Notes under the pieces: generated by a model
Databases searched by the model: none
Seen by the model: the letters and a program-made list of their open reading frames with translations, nothing else
Told to the model about the DNA's origin: nothing
Origin: Faeciplasma avium
GTDB lineage: Bacteria; Bacillota; Clostridia; Oscillospirales; Ruminococcaceae
Assembly (NCBI GenBank): GCA_018713505.1
Contig: DVOL01000030.1
Span: forward strand, 1 to 12,058
DNA: 12,058 bases
Direction: 5' to 3'
Program-made: the position numbers and the translations under genes
Part shown: positions 7,068 to 12,058 of the stretch, piece after piece
How the letters are laid out: each line of letters opens with the position of its first letter
How positions within the stretch are numbered: the stretch's first letter is position 1

Positions 7068-7949
7068 ATGAAAAGCTTTTTTAGTTCGGACACGGACGGC
7101 GTGAGCGTGCAGGCTCCTAAAAAGAGTCTCAGGGAGTATTTTGACAGAGGGATATTCCTAAGGTCTTTTAGAGAGCTTGGGAGCGTTCGCAATCTTTGCG
7201 TCATCTCGATGCTTATAGCGCTCGATATCGTCATCAAGCTGACGATAAACATCCAGGTGAACGAGTTTATTAAGCTGTCCTTTGCGTTTGTCGCACTAAG
7301 CGCAGTCGGTATGCTCTACGGACCGACGGTCGGCTTCCTGGCAGGACTCATAACCGATATCCTGGGCCTTATCATCAAGCCGACAGGAGCCTTTGACATT
7401 CGCTTCACCCTTATTGAGGCGGTAGGAGGGCTTATCTACGGTCTTTTCCTTTACAACGCAGTGTCCGGCAGATGGTTTGTCCCCAGAATAGTTGCCGCAA
7501 AGGCGACGGTGGTGGCGGTGTGCAACCTCTGGCTGACGACATGGGCGCTGTCAAGCGTTATGGGAAGGGGCTTTACAGCTATGCTTCCCGCAAGAGTGGC
7601 GTCTAATCTCATCCAGCTTCCCGTCGACATCGTAATACTCGCAGTTTTCCTGCCCTTGATACTCTTGGCATATAACCGTGCCTTCAAGAATGTGAGGAAG
7701 GTGCCTGAAAACACGCTTTTCAGCGATAAGGGCTTTATCGGAGCGCTGACATATCTTATATGCCTTATCCTTGTGATAATTTGCTGCCTTGGCTTTAGCT
7801 CTCAGGACCTAAAGACCAAGAACTCAGAGCTTCAAAAGACGGTTGCGGCTCAGTCCGAGCAGCTGGAGCTTATGCAGCAGCAGCTGGATTATGTCTACGA
7901 GCAGAAGGGCATCGAGAAGCCGCAGCCTCCCGCCGAGGACTCGGAGTAG
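7068..7949 (+). CDS. folT: Folate ECF transporter S component with C-terminal extension
   Basis: This is the membrane subunit that captures folate for import by a shared ECF module. The core (about 40-205) carries FolT-like features: an early amphipathic region with ISMLIALDIVIKL, the YGPTVGFLAGLITDILG helix (84-100), FDIRFTLIEAVGGLIYG (109-125) and the late LPARVASNLIQLPVDI block (173-188), whose Arg/Asn/Pro pattern recurs in FolT proteins. At 293 residues it is much longer than the usual 170-200. A hydrophilic N-terminus of about 40 residues, an extra membrane helix (about 224-244) and a predicted coiled coil (about 247-280, Gln/Leu rich) are added. AAGGAGG (7054-7060) sits 7 nt before the ATG. 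The THF riboswitch upstream supports folate as the ligand. No ECF ATPase or T subunit is nearby. A terminator follows. Confidence 0.88.
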   Translation: MKSFFSSDTDGVSVQAPKKSLREYFDRGIFLRSFRELGSVRNLCVISMLIALDIVIKLTINIQVNEFIKLSFAFVALSAVGMLYGPTVGFLAGLITDILGLIIKPTGAFDIRFTLIEAVGGLIYGLFLYNAVSGRWFVPRIVAAKATVVAVCNLWLTTWALSSVMGRGFTAMLPARVASNLIQLPVDIVILAVFLPLILLAYNRAFKNVRKVPENTLFSDKGFIGALTYLICLILVIICCLGFSSQDLKTKNSELQKTVAAQSEQLELMQQQLDYVYEQKGIEKPQPPAEDSE

Positions 7950-7975
7950 GAGGATATATAATATATGGAATACAG

Positions 7976-8002
7976 AGCCGGGACTAAGCATCCCGGCTTT
8001 TT
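7976..8002 (+). terminator. Rho-independent terminator of folT
   Basis: AGCCGGGA (7976-7983) and TCCCGGCT (7991-7998) form a perfect 8-bp GC-rich stem with a 7-nt loop, followed by TTTTT to 8002. Confidence 0.92.
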
Positions 8003-8039
8003 ATGCGTCCGAAGCAGGGAAAAATTGCACCCGGGGTAC

Positions 8040-8068
8040 TTGATAAAGACCTCATAATGTGATAAACT
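8040..8068 (+). promoter_or_regulatory. Probable promoter of the SpoIIM-like gene
   Basis: TTGATA (8040-8045) and TAAACT (8063-8068) are 17 bp apart, with TGA before the -10 as an extended element. The -10 is imperfect. Transcription would start near 8075, about 60 nt ahead of the gene. Confidence 0.5.
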
Positions 8069-8101
8069 ATACCCAAGACACCCTGCGGCAGAATAATGCC
8101 C

Positions 8102-8134
8102 TCCCTCCCGGCATAGGTATAGGACAAGGAGGGA
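8102..8134 (+). promoter_or_regulatory. Hairpin occluding the ribosome binding site
   Basis: TCCCTCC (8102-8108) is perfectly complementary to GGAGGGA (8128-8134), the Shine-Dalgarno sequence of the next gene, with a 19-nt loop. Seven mostly G-C pairs would mask the site, suggesting translational control or a need for coupled unfolding. No ligand-binding domain is visible upstream. Confidence 0.45.
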
Positions 8135-8137
8135 TGC

Positions 8138-8701
8138 GTGTTGAAAAGGATAAGAGGATGGAACAGGAGCCTTGCGCTTTTTGCGTCGCTGTCGGCGGGA
8201 ATGCTTGCGGGCGGCGCTGTCTTTGGTCTGGAGGGGTCGCCGTGCTCTTTCTTGGACGACCTTGGCGGACTCCCAGGCGCAGGCTGGCAGTGCTATTTAA
8301 CCCTGCTTGTCGGCTCGGCGTCCTTTGTGACGCTCTCCTTTTTGATGGGCTTCTGCGCCCTTTCTGCGCCGTTTGAGTACCTTCTCGTGGCGTTTAAGGG
8401 GCTGGGAGCCGGAGCCTTTGTCCGCATGGCATATTCCCAGGGATTCGGCTCAGGCTCACTTTTTGCGACGCTTTTCCAGGCGGCTTTTCTGGCGGCGGTA
8501 TCCTGCCTGCCGCTTGTTATGCAGGCTGACAGTGCGATTCAGATGTCGGTGCGGTATCTTATGCTTTCGGTGACAGATGAGAACTGCATAGGTCTTGCAA
8601 GGGAGTTTCGGCTGTACATTCTCGGCTTTTTTAAACACCTTGCCGTCTGTGCCGTGCTGAGCGCAGCTGGCTGTATGCTTCTGCGGCTATACGCCGGGTG
8701 A
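8138..8701 (+). CDS. SpoIIM-like polytopic membrane protein
   Basis: The 187-residue product has about five hydrophobic segments (about 12-30, 52-75, 80-97, 108-127 and 160-184). A charged N-terminus, an early Gly/Ala-rich helix (SLSAGMLAGGAVFG), small-residue-rich central helices and the FKGLGAGAF turn resemble stage II sporulation protein M. In sporulating Firmicutes SpoIIM forms a complex with SpoIID and SpoIIP that drives engulfment. No sporulation gene is nearby and the match is by general pattern only, so the family call is tentative. The GTG at 8138 is 5 nt after AAGGAGG (8126-8132); the adjacent TTG at 8141 is an equally plausible start. The ribosome site lies in a hairpin. The DUF624-like gene follows after 53 bp without a terminator, so the two are probably co-transcribed. 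Confidence 0.55.
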   Translation: MLKRIRGWNRSLALFASLSAGMLAGGAVFGLEGSPCSFLDDLGGLPGAGWQCYLTLLVGSASFVTLSFLMGFCALSAPFEYLLVAFKGLGAGAFVRMAYSQGFGSGSLFATLFQAAFLAAVSCLPLVMQADSAIQMSVRYLMLSVTDENCIGLAREFRLYILGFFKHLAVCAVLSAAGCMLLRLYAG

Positions 8702-8754
8702 GTCTTTTTGAAAAAACGGATATTTAGCGATGATAACGATGAGGATGTTAAACT

Positions 8755-9660
8755 ATGGGTCTATTTTCTAATTACGACAAGGCGGGACCGGGCGTCTCGA
8801 AAAACCCGGACGATAAGCTGCCAGTTTTTAAGTTTTTCGAGAACTACTTTTCGCATCTTTCCAAGCTCGTGCTGCTCAACTTCATCTATATTGCGGCGTT
8901 TCTTCCCTTTGCGGCGATAATGCTGCTGGAGTATTATATCTCCCCTGAGGAGACCGGGCTGTACTACATTGTATTTTACACTCTTTTTGTGGTGCTGGGA
9001 GGTCTTGTTTTCGGTCCGGCGACCTGCGGATTTACAAAGATAGTAAGAAATATCGCCACCGAGCGGCCGGTATTCCTGTGGCACGACTTTTTCAAGGCGT
9101 ACAAATCCAACTTCAGGCAGGGCTGGTTCATAGGGATGATAGACATGGGCTTTTTAGCCGCCATGTCGACGGCGTTCCCGCTTTACTATAGGTTCAGTCT
9201 TGAAAACTCCACCTTCTACATCCCGTTTTTAGTCTGCCTTGTATGCTCGGTGCTGTTTGCCGTCATGCATTTTTATATCTATCTTTTGATAGTATCGACT
9301 AATCTAAGCCTCTGGAAGATACTAAAAAACAGCTTTTTCCTGACCTGTATCGAGGTTAAAATCAGTATAATCAATCTTTTTATTACCGTTCTGATACTTC
9401 TCTTTACGATAATATTCTTCCCCTATACGGCGTTTTTGATAATCATAATCCCCTCGTTTTTGGGACTTCTTTATGCCTTCAACTGCTTCCCTCTGATTAG
9501 AAAATATGTCATCCAGCCGTGGTATGACGAGAGGGGCGAGACCAATCCCGAGTTTGAGTACAGGGACACCTCCTCAGAGGCTGTGTTTGTGGACTCTCCC
9601 GAAAAGGAGACCCCCGAGGAGAAGCCAAAGGACGGCTCACGGAAAAGAAAGCTCCGTTAG
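8755..9660 (+). CDS. DUF624/YesL-like membrane protein
   Basis: The 301-residue protein has about six hydrophobic segments (about 37-58, 70-95, 124-143, 154-180, 203-220 and 222-243), a charged N-terminus and a hydrophilic C-terminus of about 50 residues rich in Glu, Lys and Pro that ends in Arg/Lys. The pattern of a helix ending in LNFIYIAAFLPF, then GPATCGFTKIVRNI, DFFKAYKSNFRQG and a final hydrophobic pair is like DUF624 (YesL) proteins, which have no established biochemical function and often lie in carbohydrate-uptake loci. The ATG at 8755 has only a weak GAGG (8741-8744) 10 nt upstream. The gene lies 53 bp after the SpoIIM-like gene and probably depends on its promoter. Confidence 0.6.
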   Translation: MGLFSNYDKAGPGVSKNPDDKLPVFKFFENYFSHLSKLVLLNFIYIAAFLPFAAIMLLEYYISPEETGLYYIVFYTLFVVLGGLVFGPATCGFTKIVRNIATERPVFLWHDFFKAYKSNFRQGWFIGMIDMGFLAAMSTAFPLYYRFSLENSTFYIPFLVCLVCSVLFAVMHFYIYLLIVSTNLSLWKILKNSFFLTCIEVKISIINLFITVLILLFTIIFFPYTAFLIIIIPSFLGLLYAFNCFPLIRKYVIQPWYDERGETNPEFEYRDTSSEAVFVDSPEKETPEEKPKDGSRKRKLR

Positions 9661-9720
9661 TACATCGTAGTATGTAGCATAAGAGAATTGCAGACATCAA
9701 GAAACCCATGCAGACAAGGA

Positions 9721-9778
9721 AAAAGCCTCGATAGTTTGCACATAAGTACTTCGTGCTTGGCTACTACAAGGGGCTTTT
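9721..9778. terminator. Imperfect long hairpin after the DUF624-like gene
   Basis: AAAAGCCTC (9721-9729) pairs with GGGGCTTTT (9770-9778), nine pairs with one G-U. The loop contains a second stem, TAG and GCAC (9732-9741) with GTGC and CTA (9753-9763). It ends in T4 on the plus strand and in T5 on the minus strand, so it may be a bidirectional terminator or a small structured RNA. The loop is long for a classical terminator. Confidence 0.4.
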
Positions 9779-9798
9779 GACGCTGTAAGAAAAAACGC

Positions 9799-9828
9799 AT
9801 TCACAGAGCCGACTACGGCTCTGTGAAT
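9799..9828. repeat. Perfect 13-bp inverted repeat
   Basis: ATTCACAGAGCCG (9799-9811) and CGGCTCTGTGAAT (9816-9828) are separated by only ACTA. The hairpin is very stable but has no T run after it on either strand. Transcript-end stabilisation, an extracted palindromic element or a protein site are possible. Confidence 0.6.
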
Positions 9829-9865
9829 AATGGAATCATTTTGTTACCTAATAAAAATTAGGAAA

Positions 9866-10163
9866 CTGATAACCCCGCATTTTTTGAGGTGAGTGGGCAA
9901 AAGCACCCGTACAGTTAATGAAAAACCGAATTTTGCGGTGCGTGCTTCAACCCACTCTGATAAACTAACATTTTTGTGGTGAGTGGGCAAAAGCACCCGC
10001 ACAGTTAATGAAAAACCGAATTTTGCAATGCGTGCTTCAACCCACTCTGATAAACTAACATTTTTGTGGTGAGTGGGCAAAAACCCACTCTGATAAACTA
10101 ACATTTTTGTGGTGAGTGGGCAAAAACCCACTCTTATGAACTAACATTTTTGTGGTGAGTGGG
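9866..10163. repeat. Tandem array of 90-bp and 43-bp nested-palindrome units
   Basis: GAGTGGG recurs at 9891, 9981, 10071, 10114 and 10157, giving periods of 90, 90, 43 and 43 bp. It alternates with its complement CCCACTC at 9951, 10041, 10084 and 10127. The short unit is GAGTGGG-CAAAAA-CCCACTC plus a 23-bp stretch with TGATAAACTAACATTTTT and a GTGGT end. The long unit is the same with 47 extra bp between the two arms; those bp carry their own inverted ends (AAGCAC/GTGCTT). The two long copies differ at three positions. A degenerate partial copy leads in from 9866, and the array stops just after the last GAGTGGG. There is no convincing gene inside. The function is unknown: a palindromic repeat family expanded by slippage, a small RNA or a protein-binding array. 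Confidence 0.85.
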
Positions 10164-10178
10164 TTTATAGACTGTCTG

Positions 10179-10197
10179 AGCCGCAGAAGCTGCGGCT
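10179..10197 (-). terminator. Hairpin directly after the small minus-strand gene
   Basis: AGCCGCAG (10179-10186) and CTGCGGCT (10190-10197) form a perfect 8-bp stem with a 3-nt loop, adjoining the stop codon of the 59-residue gene. On the minus strand no T run follows, and on the plus strand only TTT. It may end that gene's transcript inefficiently, or stop transcripts entering from the repeat array. Confidence 0.45.
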
Positions 10198-10377
10198 TTA
10201 AACAAACATCGAGCCAAGCCCCTCCAGCATCGAGCTTATCGAGCGGACGGCTCTTATAGTGCTGCTTTTAAGATGCCGCCTTTCGGCTCTGGTGGCGTTT
10301 GAAACGGCGTAGACAGCCGCCCCTGTTACTATGCCGATGGTTATTCCCTTGCAGAGTGATGGAATGTTCATGTTCAT
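10198..10377 (-). CDS. Small 59-residue single-helix membrane protein
   Basis: The reading frame begins MNMNIPSLCKGITIGIVTGA, continues through one hydrophobic Gly/Ala-rich helix (about 10-26), and ends in a basic amphipathic stretch with ATRAERRHLKSSTIRAVRSI (28-47) and LEGLGSMFV. AGGAG on the minus strand (10386-10390) lies 8 nt before the ATG at 10377; a second ATG follows six bases later. A good ribosome site, a stop next to a hairpin and a coherent helix plus basic tail make it likely real. The design is like the short membrane-anchored proteins (some YtxH-like) common in Clostridia, but I do not recognise a named family. It diverges from the B6 kinase gene across 147 bp. No clear promoter was found for either direction in that gap. 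Confidence 0.7.
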   Translation of the reverse strand: MNMNIPSLCKGITIGIVTGAAVYAVSNATRAERRHLKSSTIRAVRSISSMLEGLGSMFV

Positions 10378-10524
10378 TTTAATCTCTCCTTTTTGGTTTT
10401 TGTAAAGCTATTTTCTGCGAAATGAAGCAAAATAAACCCTCACCTGCAAACAAAAATTTCAAAACTCTCACAATTTTTCATATTGATTTTTGTGCAGATT
10501 TACACCTATCAGGGGGTGATAAAA

Positions 10525-11385
10525 ATGAAGGAGCTAAAAAGAGTCGCCGCCATACACGACCTGTCCGGGGTGGGAAGATGCTCGCTCTCGGTGATAATGC
10601 CGACGCTGTCGGTGCTTGGGATACAGGTCTGCCCGGTGACGACTGCGCTTCTTTCTACCCATACAAGGGGATTTGGCGATGTCGTGATGAAGGACATGAC
10701 CGATTATATCCCCTTGGCGCTCGAGCATTACCGCAGCGCCGGAGTCGGCTTTGAGTGCATATACTCCGGCTTTTTGGCGTCTGAAAGGCAGGTCGAGCTT
10801 TGCCTCGACTTTTTTGAGAGCTATCCTGACGCTATGAGGATAGTTGACCCTGTCATGGGGGACAACGGCAGGATGTACAAGACCTACACCAAGGAGCTGT
10901 GCGACAGTATGCAAAGGCTTGCACAGGCGGCGGACATCATAACTCCCAATCTCACCGAGGCGTCCATACTGCTAGGAATAGACTATCCCGTCTCACAGCT
11001 CACCCAGAATGAGATAAAGGGAATGCTTGTAAGGCTCGCCGGCAGGGGACCTAAGATTGTCGTGATAACAAGCGTCCCGATGGCTGACGGCAAAAACTGT
11101 AATGTCGGCTACGACCGTGAGCATAACGCCTTCTGGAGAGTCTCCTACGAGAAAATTCCAAGGAGCTATCCCGGCACCGGGGACCTTTTCGCCTCCGTGC
11201 TGACGGGAGGGCTGATGCTGGGGGACAGTCTGCCGATAGCGATGTCAAGAGCCACCTATTTCCTTGAATACGCAATAAAGACGACCTTTGGCTACGGCAG
11301 CGACGCAAGAGAGGGAGTAATGCTTGAAAAATGCCTCCCGATGCTGATTTCAAACCAGTGCTATATGGACTACACCGCAATGTGA
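10525..11385 (+). CDS. pdxK: Pyridoxamine/pyridoxal kinase
   Basis: The enzyme phosphorylates pyridoxal, pyridoxine or pyridoxamine at the 5' position with ATP to salvage vitamin B6. The 286-residue length fits the PdxK/PdxY branch of the ribokinase superfamily. The N-terminal HDLSGVGRCSL (11-21) and TTALLSTHTRGF (39-50) contact substrate. VDPVMGDNGRMY (107-118), ITPNLTEA (139-146) and ITSV (181-184) are family blocks, and the anion-hole motif GTGDLFAS (217-224) carries catalytic D220. The ATG at 10525 follows AGGGGGTGAT by 4 nt; an upstream in-frame start at 10483 has no such site. trmL starts 12 nt after the stop, so the two form an operon. Clostridial members are usually called pyridoxamine kinase; exact substrate preference cannot be read from sequence. 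Confidence 0.92.
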   Translation: MKELKRVAAIHDLSGVGRCSLSVIMPTLSVLGIQVCPVTTALLSTHTRGFGDVVMKDMTDYIPLALEHYRSAGVGFECIYSGFLASERQVELCLDFFESYPDAMRIVDPVMGDNGRMYKTYTKELCDSMQRLAQAADIITPNLTEASILLGIDYPVSQLTQNEIKGMLVRLAGRGPKIVVITSVPMADGKNCNVGYDREHNAFWRVSYEKIPRSYPGTGDLFASVLTGGLMLGDSLPIAMSRATYFLEYAIKTTFGYGSDAREGVMLEKCLPMLISNQCYMDYTAM

Positions 11386-11397
11386 GGCTTTTAAAGG

Positions 11398-11898
11398 ATG
11401 AATCTGAACATAGTTTTGGTAGAGCCGCAGATTCCCCAGAATACGGGAAATATCTCAAGGACCTGCGCTGTCACCGGGGCAAGGCTTCACCTTGTCCGTC
11501 CGCTTGGCTTTGAGGTGACGGACAGGCAGCTCAAAAGAGCGGGGCTTGATTACTGGGACAAGCTCAGCATTACATATTACGACAGTCTTTCCGATTTTCT
11601 TGACAAAAACGCCGGCGAGAGGCTCTATTTCTTCACGACGAAGGCAAGAAGGGTCTACTCCGAGGTCGAGTATCCCGACAACTGCTTTATAGTTTTCGGC
11701 AGGGAGGACAAGGGGCTTCCAGAGGAGCTTCTTTACGGAAACGAAAAGAGCTGCGTAAGAATCCCGATGCGTCCCGAGCTGAGAAGCCTCAACCTCTCAA
11801 ACGCCGCCGCAATCGCCGTCTATGAGGTGCTGAGGCAGTGGGACTTTCCCGACCTTGACCGTGAGGGAAGGCTCACCCGCTTTACATGGGAGGACTGA
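11398..11898 (+). CDS. trmL: tRNA (cytidine(34)-2'-O)-methyltransferase TrmL
   Basis: TrmL, a SPOUT-class enzyme, uses S-adenosylmethionine to methylate the 2'-O of the wobble nucleotide 34 of certain tRNA-Leu species. The protein is 166 residues, close to the family's 155-160. The three SPOUT motifs are intact: EPQIPQNTGNISRTC (9-23), FGREDKGLP (100-108) and the knot block RIPMRPELRSLNLSNAAA (121-138). The ATG at 11398 has GAGG (11384-11387), which overlaps the pdxK stop, 10 nt upstream; AAAGG also touches the start. It follows the B6 kinase in the same operon; no functional link is known, and the pairing probably reflects transcription only. A terminator-like hairpin follows at 11930. Confidence 0.95.
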   Translation: MNLNIVLVEPQIPQNTGNISRTCAVTGARLHLVRPLGFEVTDRQLKRAGLDYWDKLSITYYDSLSDFLDKNAGERLYFFTTKARRVYSEVEYPDNCFIVFGREDKGLPEELLYGNEKSCVRIPMRPELRSLNLSNAAAIAVYEVLRQWDFPDLDREGRLTRFTWED

Positions 11899-11929
11899 GC
11901 GGTCAGGCAAGGCTTTTCCCTAAAAAAAT

Positions 11930-11964
11930 CTCGGTATGGTATTGATTTTTCACGCCGAGTTTTA
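11930..11964 (+). terminator. Probable terminator of pdxK-trmL
   Basis: CTCGGTATG (11930-11938) pairs with CACGCCGAG (11951-11959), with one mismatch and one G-U, followed by TTTT. The stem is imperfect and its 3' arm lies inside the promoter spacer at 11942-11970. Confidence 0.5.
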
Positions 11965-11970
11965 TATAAT
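11942..11970 (+). promoter_or_regulatory. Sigma-A promoter overlapping the trmL terminator
   Basis: TTGATT (11942-11947) and a perfect TATAAT (11965-11970) are 17 bp apart. Transcription should begin near 11977 and run toward the gene beyond the right edge. Confidence 0.7.
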
Positions 11971-11976
11971 GGTTAT

Positions 11977-12058
11977 GGTCTTAGGCTGCGGCAGCAGGAG
12001 GCGACGGCGCCGTCCTAGGTCTCAGCCGTATGATGGATGCTATAATTTTAAAAAAGGA
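11977..12058 (+). promoter_or_regulatory. GC-rich structured leader of the next gene, with a second promoter candidate
   Basis: GGCTG (11984-11988) can close with CAGCC (12023-12027). Inside, AGGAGGC (11996-12002) pairs with GCC-TCCT (12009-12016) around one bulged G. The palindromes GACGGCGCCGTC and CCTAGG lie in the same stretch. TGCTATAAT (12038-12046) is a good extended -10 with no -35. The window ends in AAAAAAGGA, the start of a ribosome site, so a gene very probably starts just outside. I do not recognise a riboswitch class here. Confidence 0.4.

Noticed and set aside
7965..8057. 30-codon frame with an AGGAGG 11 nt upstream of its ATG
   Set aside because: It runs through both arms of the folT terminator (7976-8002), so few full transcripts would exist, and the peptide shows no recognisable feature.
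8059..8376. Plus-strand frame with an ATG at 8134 right after AGGAGG
   Set aside because: The ATG is too close to the ribosome site, and the frame runs out of phase through the much better membrane-protein gene at 8138, giving a Cys/Arg-rich sequence.
8708..8920. TTG-started 70-codon frame beginning MKKRIFSDDNDEDVKL
   Set aside because: It has no ribosome site and runs out of frame into the DUF624-like gene, turning into Ser/Arg-rich shadow sequence. A frameshifted N-terminal extension of that gene was considered but has no support.
9844..10131. Minus-strand 95-codon reading frame with an internally repeated protein
   Set aside because: It is simply the tandem array translated. Its repeats follow the DNA repeat, it lacks a ribosome site, and the 43-bp unit is not a multiple of three, so its frame is not preserved.
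9866..10163. CRISPR array
   Set aside because: Units are directly adjacent, the stretches between palindromes are identical rather than unique spacers, and no cas gene is present.
10378..10524. Promoters for the small minus-strand gene and for pdxK
   Set aside because: Several AT-rich hexamers were tried on both strands, for example TTGATT at 10482, but none has a matching -10 at 16-18 bp.

Overview
The window looks like a chromosomal segment of a Gram-positive anaerobe of the class Clostridia, probably an Oscillospiraceae/Ruminococcaceae-type gut bacterium. The reasons are strong AGGAGG ribosome binding sites, sigma-A promoters with 17-bp spacers and frequent TGn extended -10 boxes, ECF vitamin transporter S components without their energising module, a tetrahydrofolate (THF) riboswitch, and a zinc-ribbon/PASTA kinase-like protein. 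This placement is inference from gene content; no marker gene is present.

Layout. (1) 11-1804: an ECF-transporter substrate-binding (S) component, its terminator, then prmA (ribosomal protein L11 methyltransferase) with its own promoter. (2) 1821-1850: a terminator shared by the convergent genes prmA and cls; cls (cardiolipin synthase) lies on the minus strand. (3) 3402-3761: a divergent control region with a promoter on each strand and two sets of phased short repeats. It drives cls leftward and, rightward, a 594-residue membrane protein with a zinc ribbon, a kinase fold and PASTA-like repeats. That kinase fold lacks both catalytic aspartates (HRD is HRG, DFG is GFS), so it is predicted to be a pseudokinase. 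(4) 5689-6832: pfkA (ATP-dependent 6-phosphofructokinase) behind a leader of about 130 nt. (5) 6850-7949: a THF riboswitch, a 12-bp hairpin that hides the ribosome binding site, and a folT-like S component with an extra C-terminal membrane helix and coiled coil. (6) 8040-9660: two membrane-protein genes, a SpoIIM-like one with a second ribosome-site hairpin and a DUF624/YesL-like one. (7) 9661-10197: about 540 bp without a convincing gene, rich in inverted repeats and holding a tandem array of 90-bp and 43-bp units. (8) 10198-10377, minus: a 59-residue small membrane protein. (9) 10525-11898: pyridoxamine/pyridoxal kinase and trmL, apparently co-transcribed. (10) 11930-12058: a terminator overlapped by a promoter and a structured leader ending in a ribosome binding site for a gene beyond the window.

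How the parts relate. Most genes are housekeeping: vitamin uptake and salvage (two S components and the B6 kinase), modification of the translation machinery (prmA, trmL), membrane lipid synthesis (cls) and glycolysis (pfkA). The least ordinary items are the pseudokinase receptor with its phased upstream repeats, the folT riboswitch and expression platform, and the nested-palindrome tandem array.
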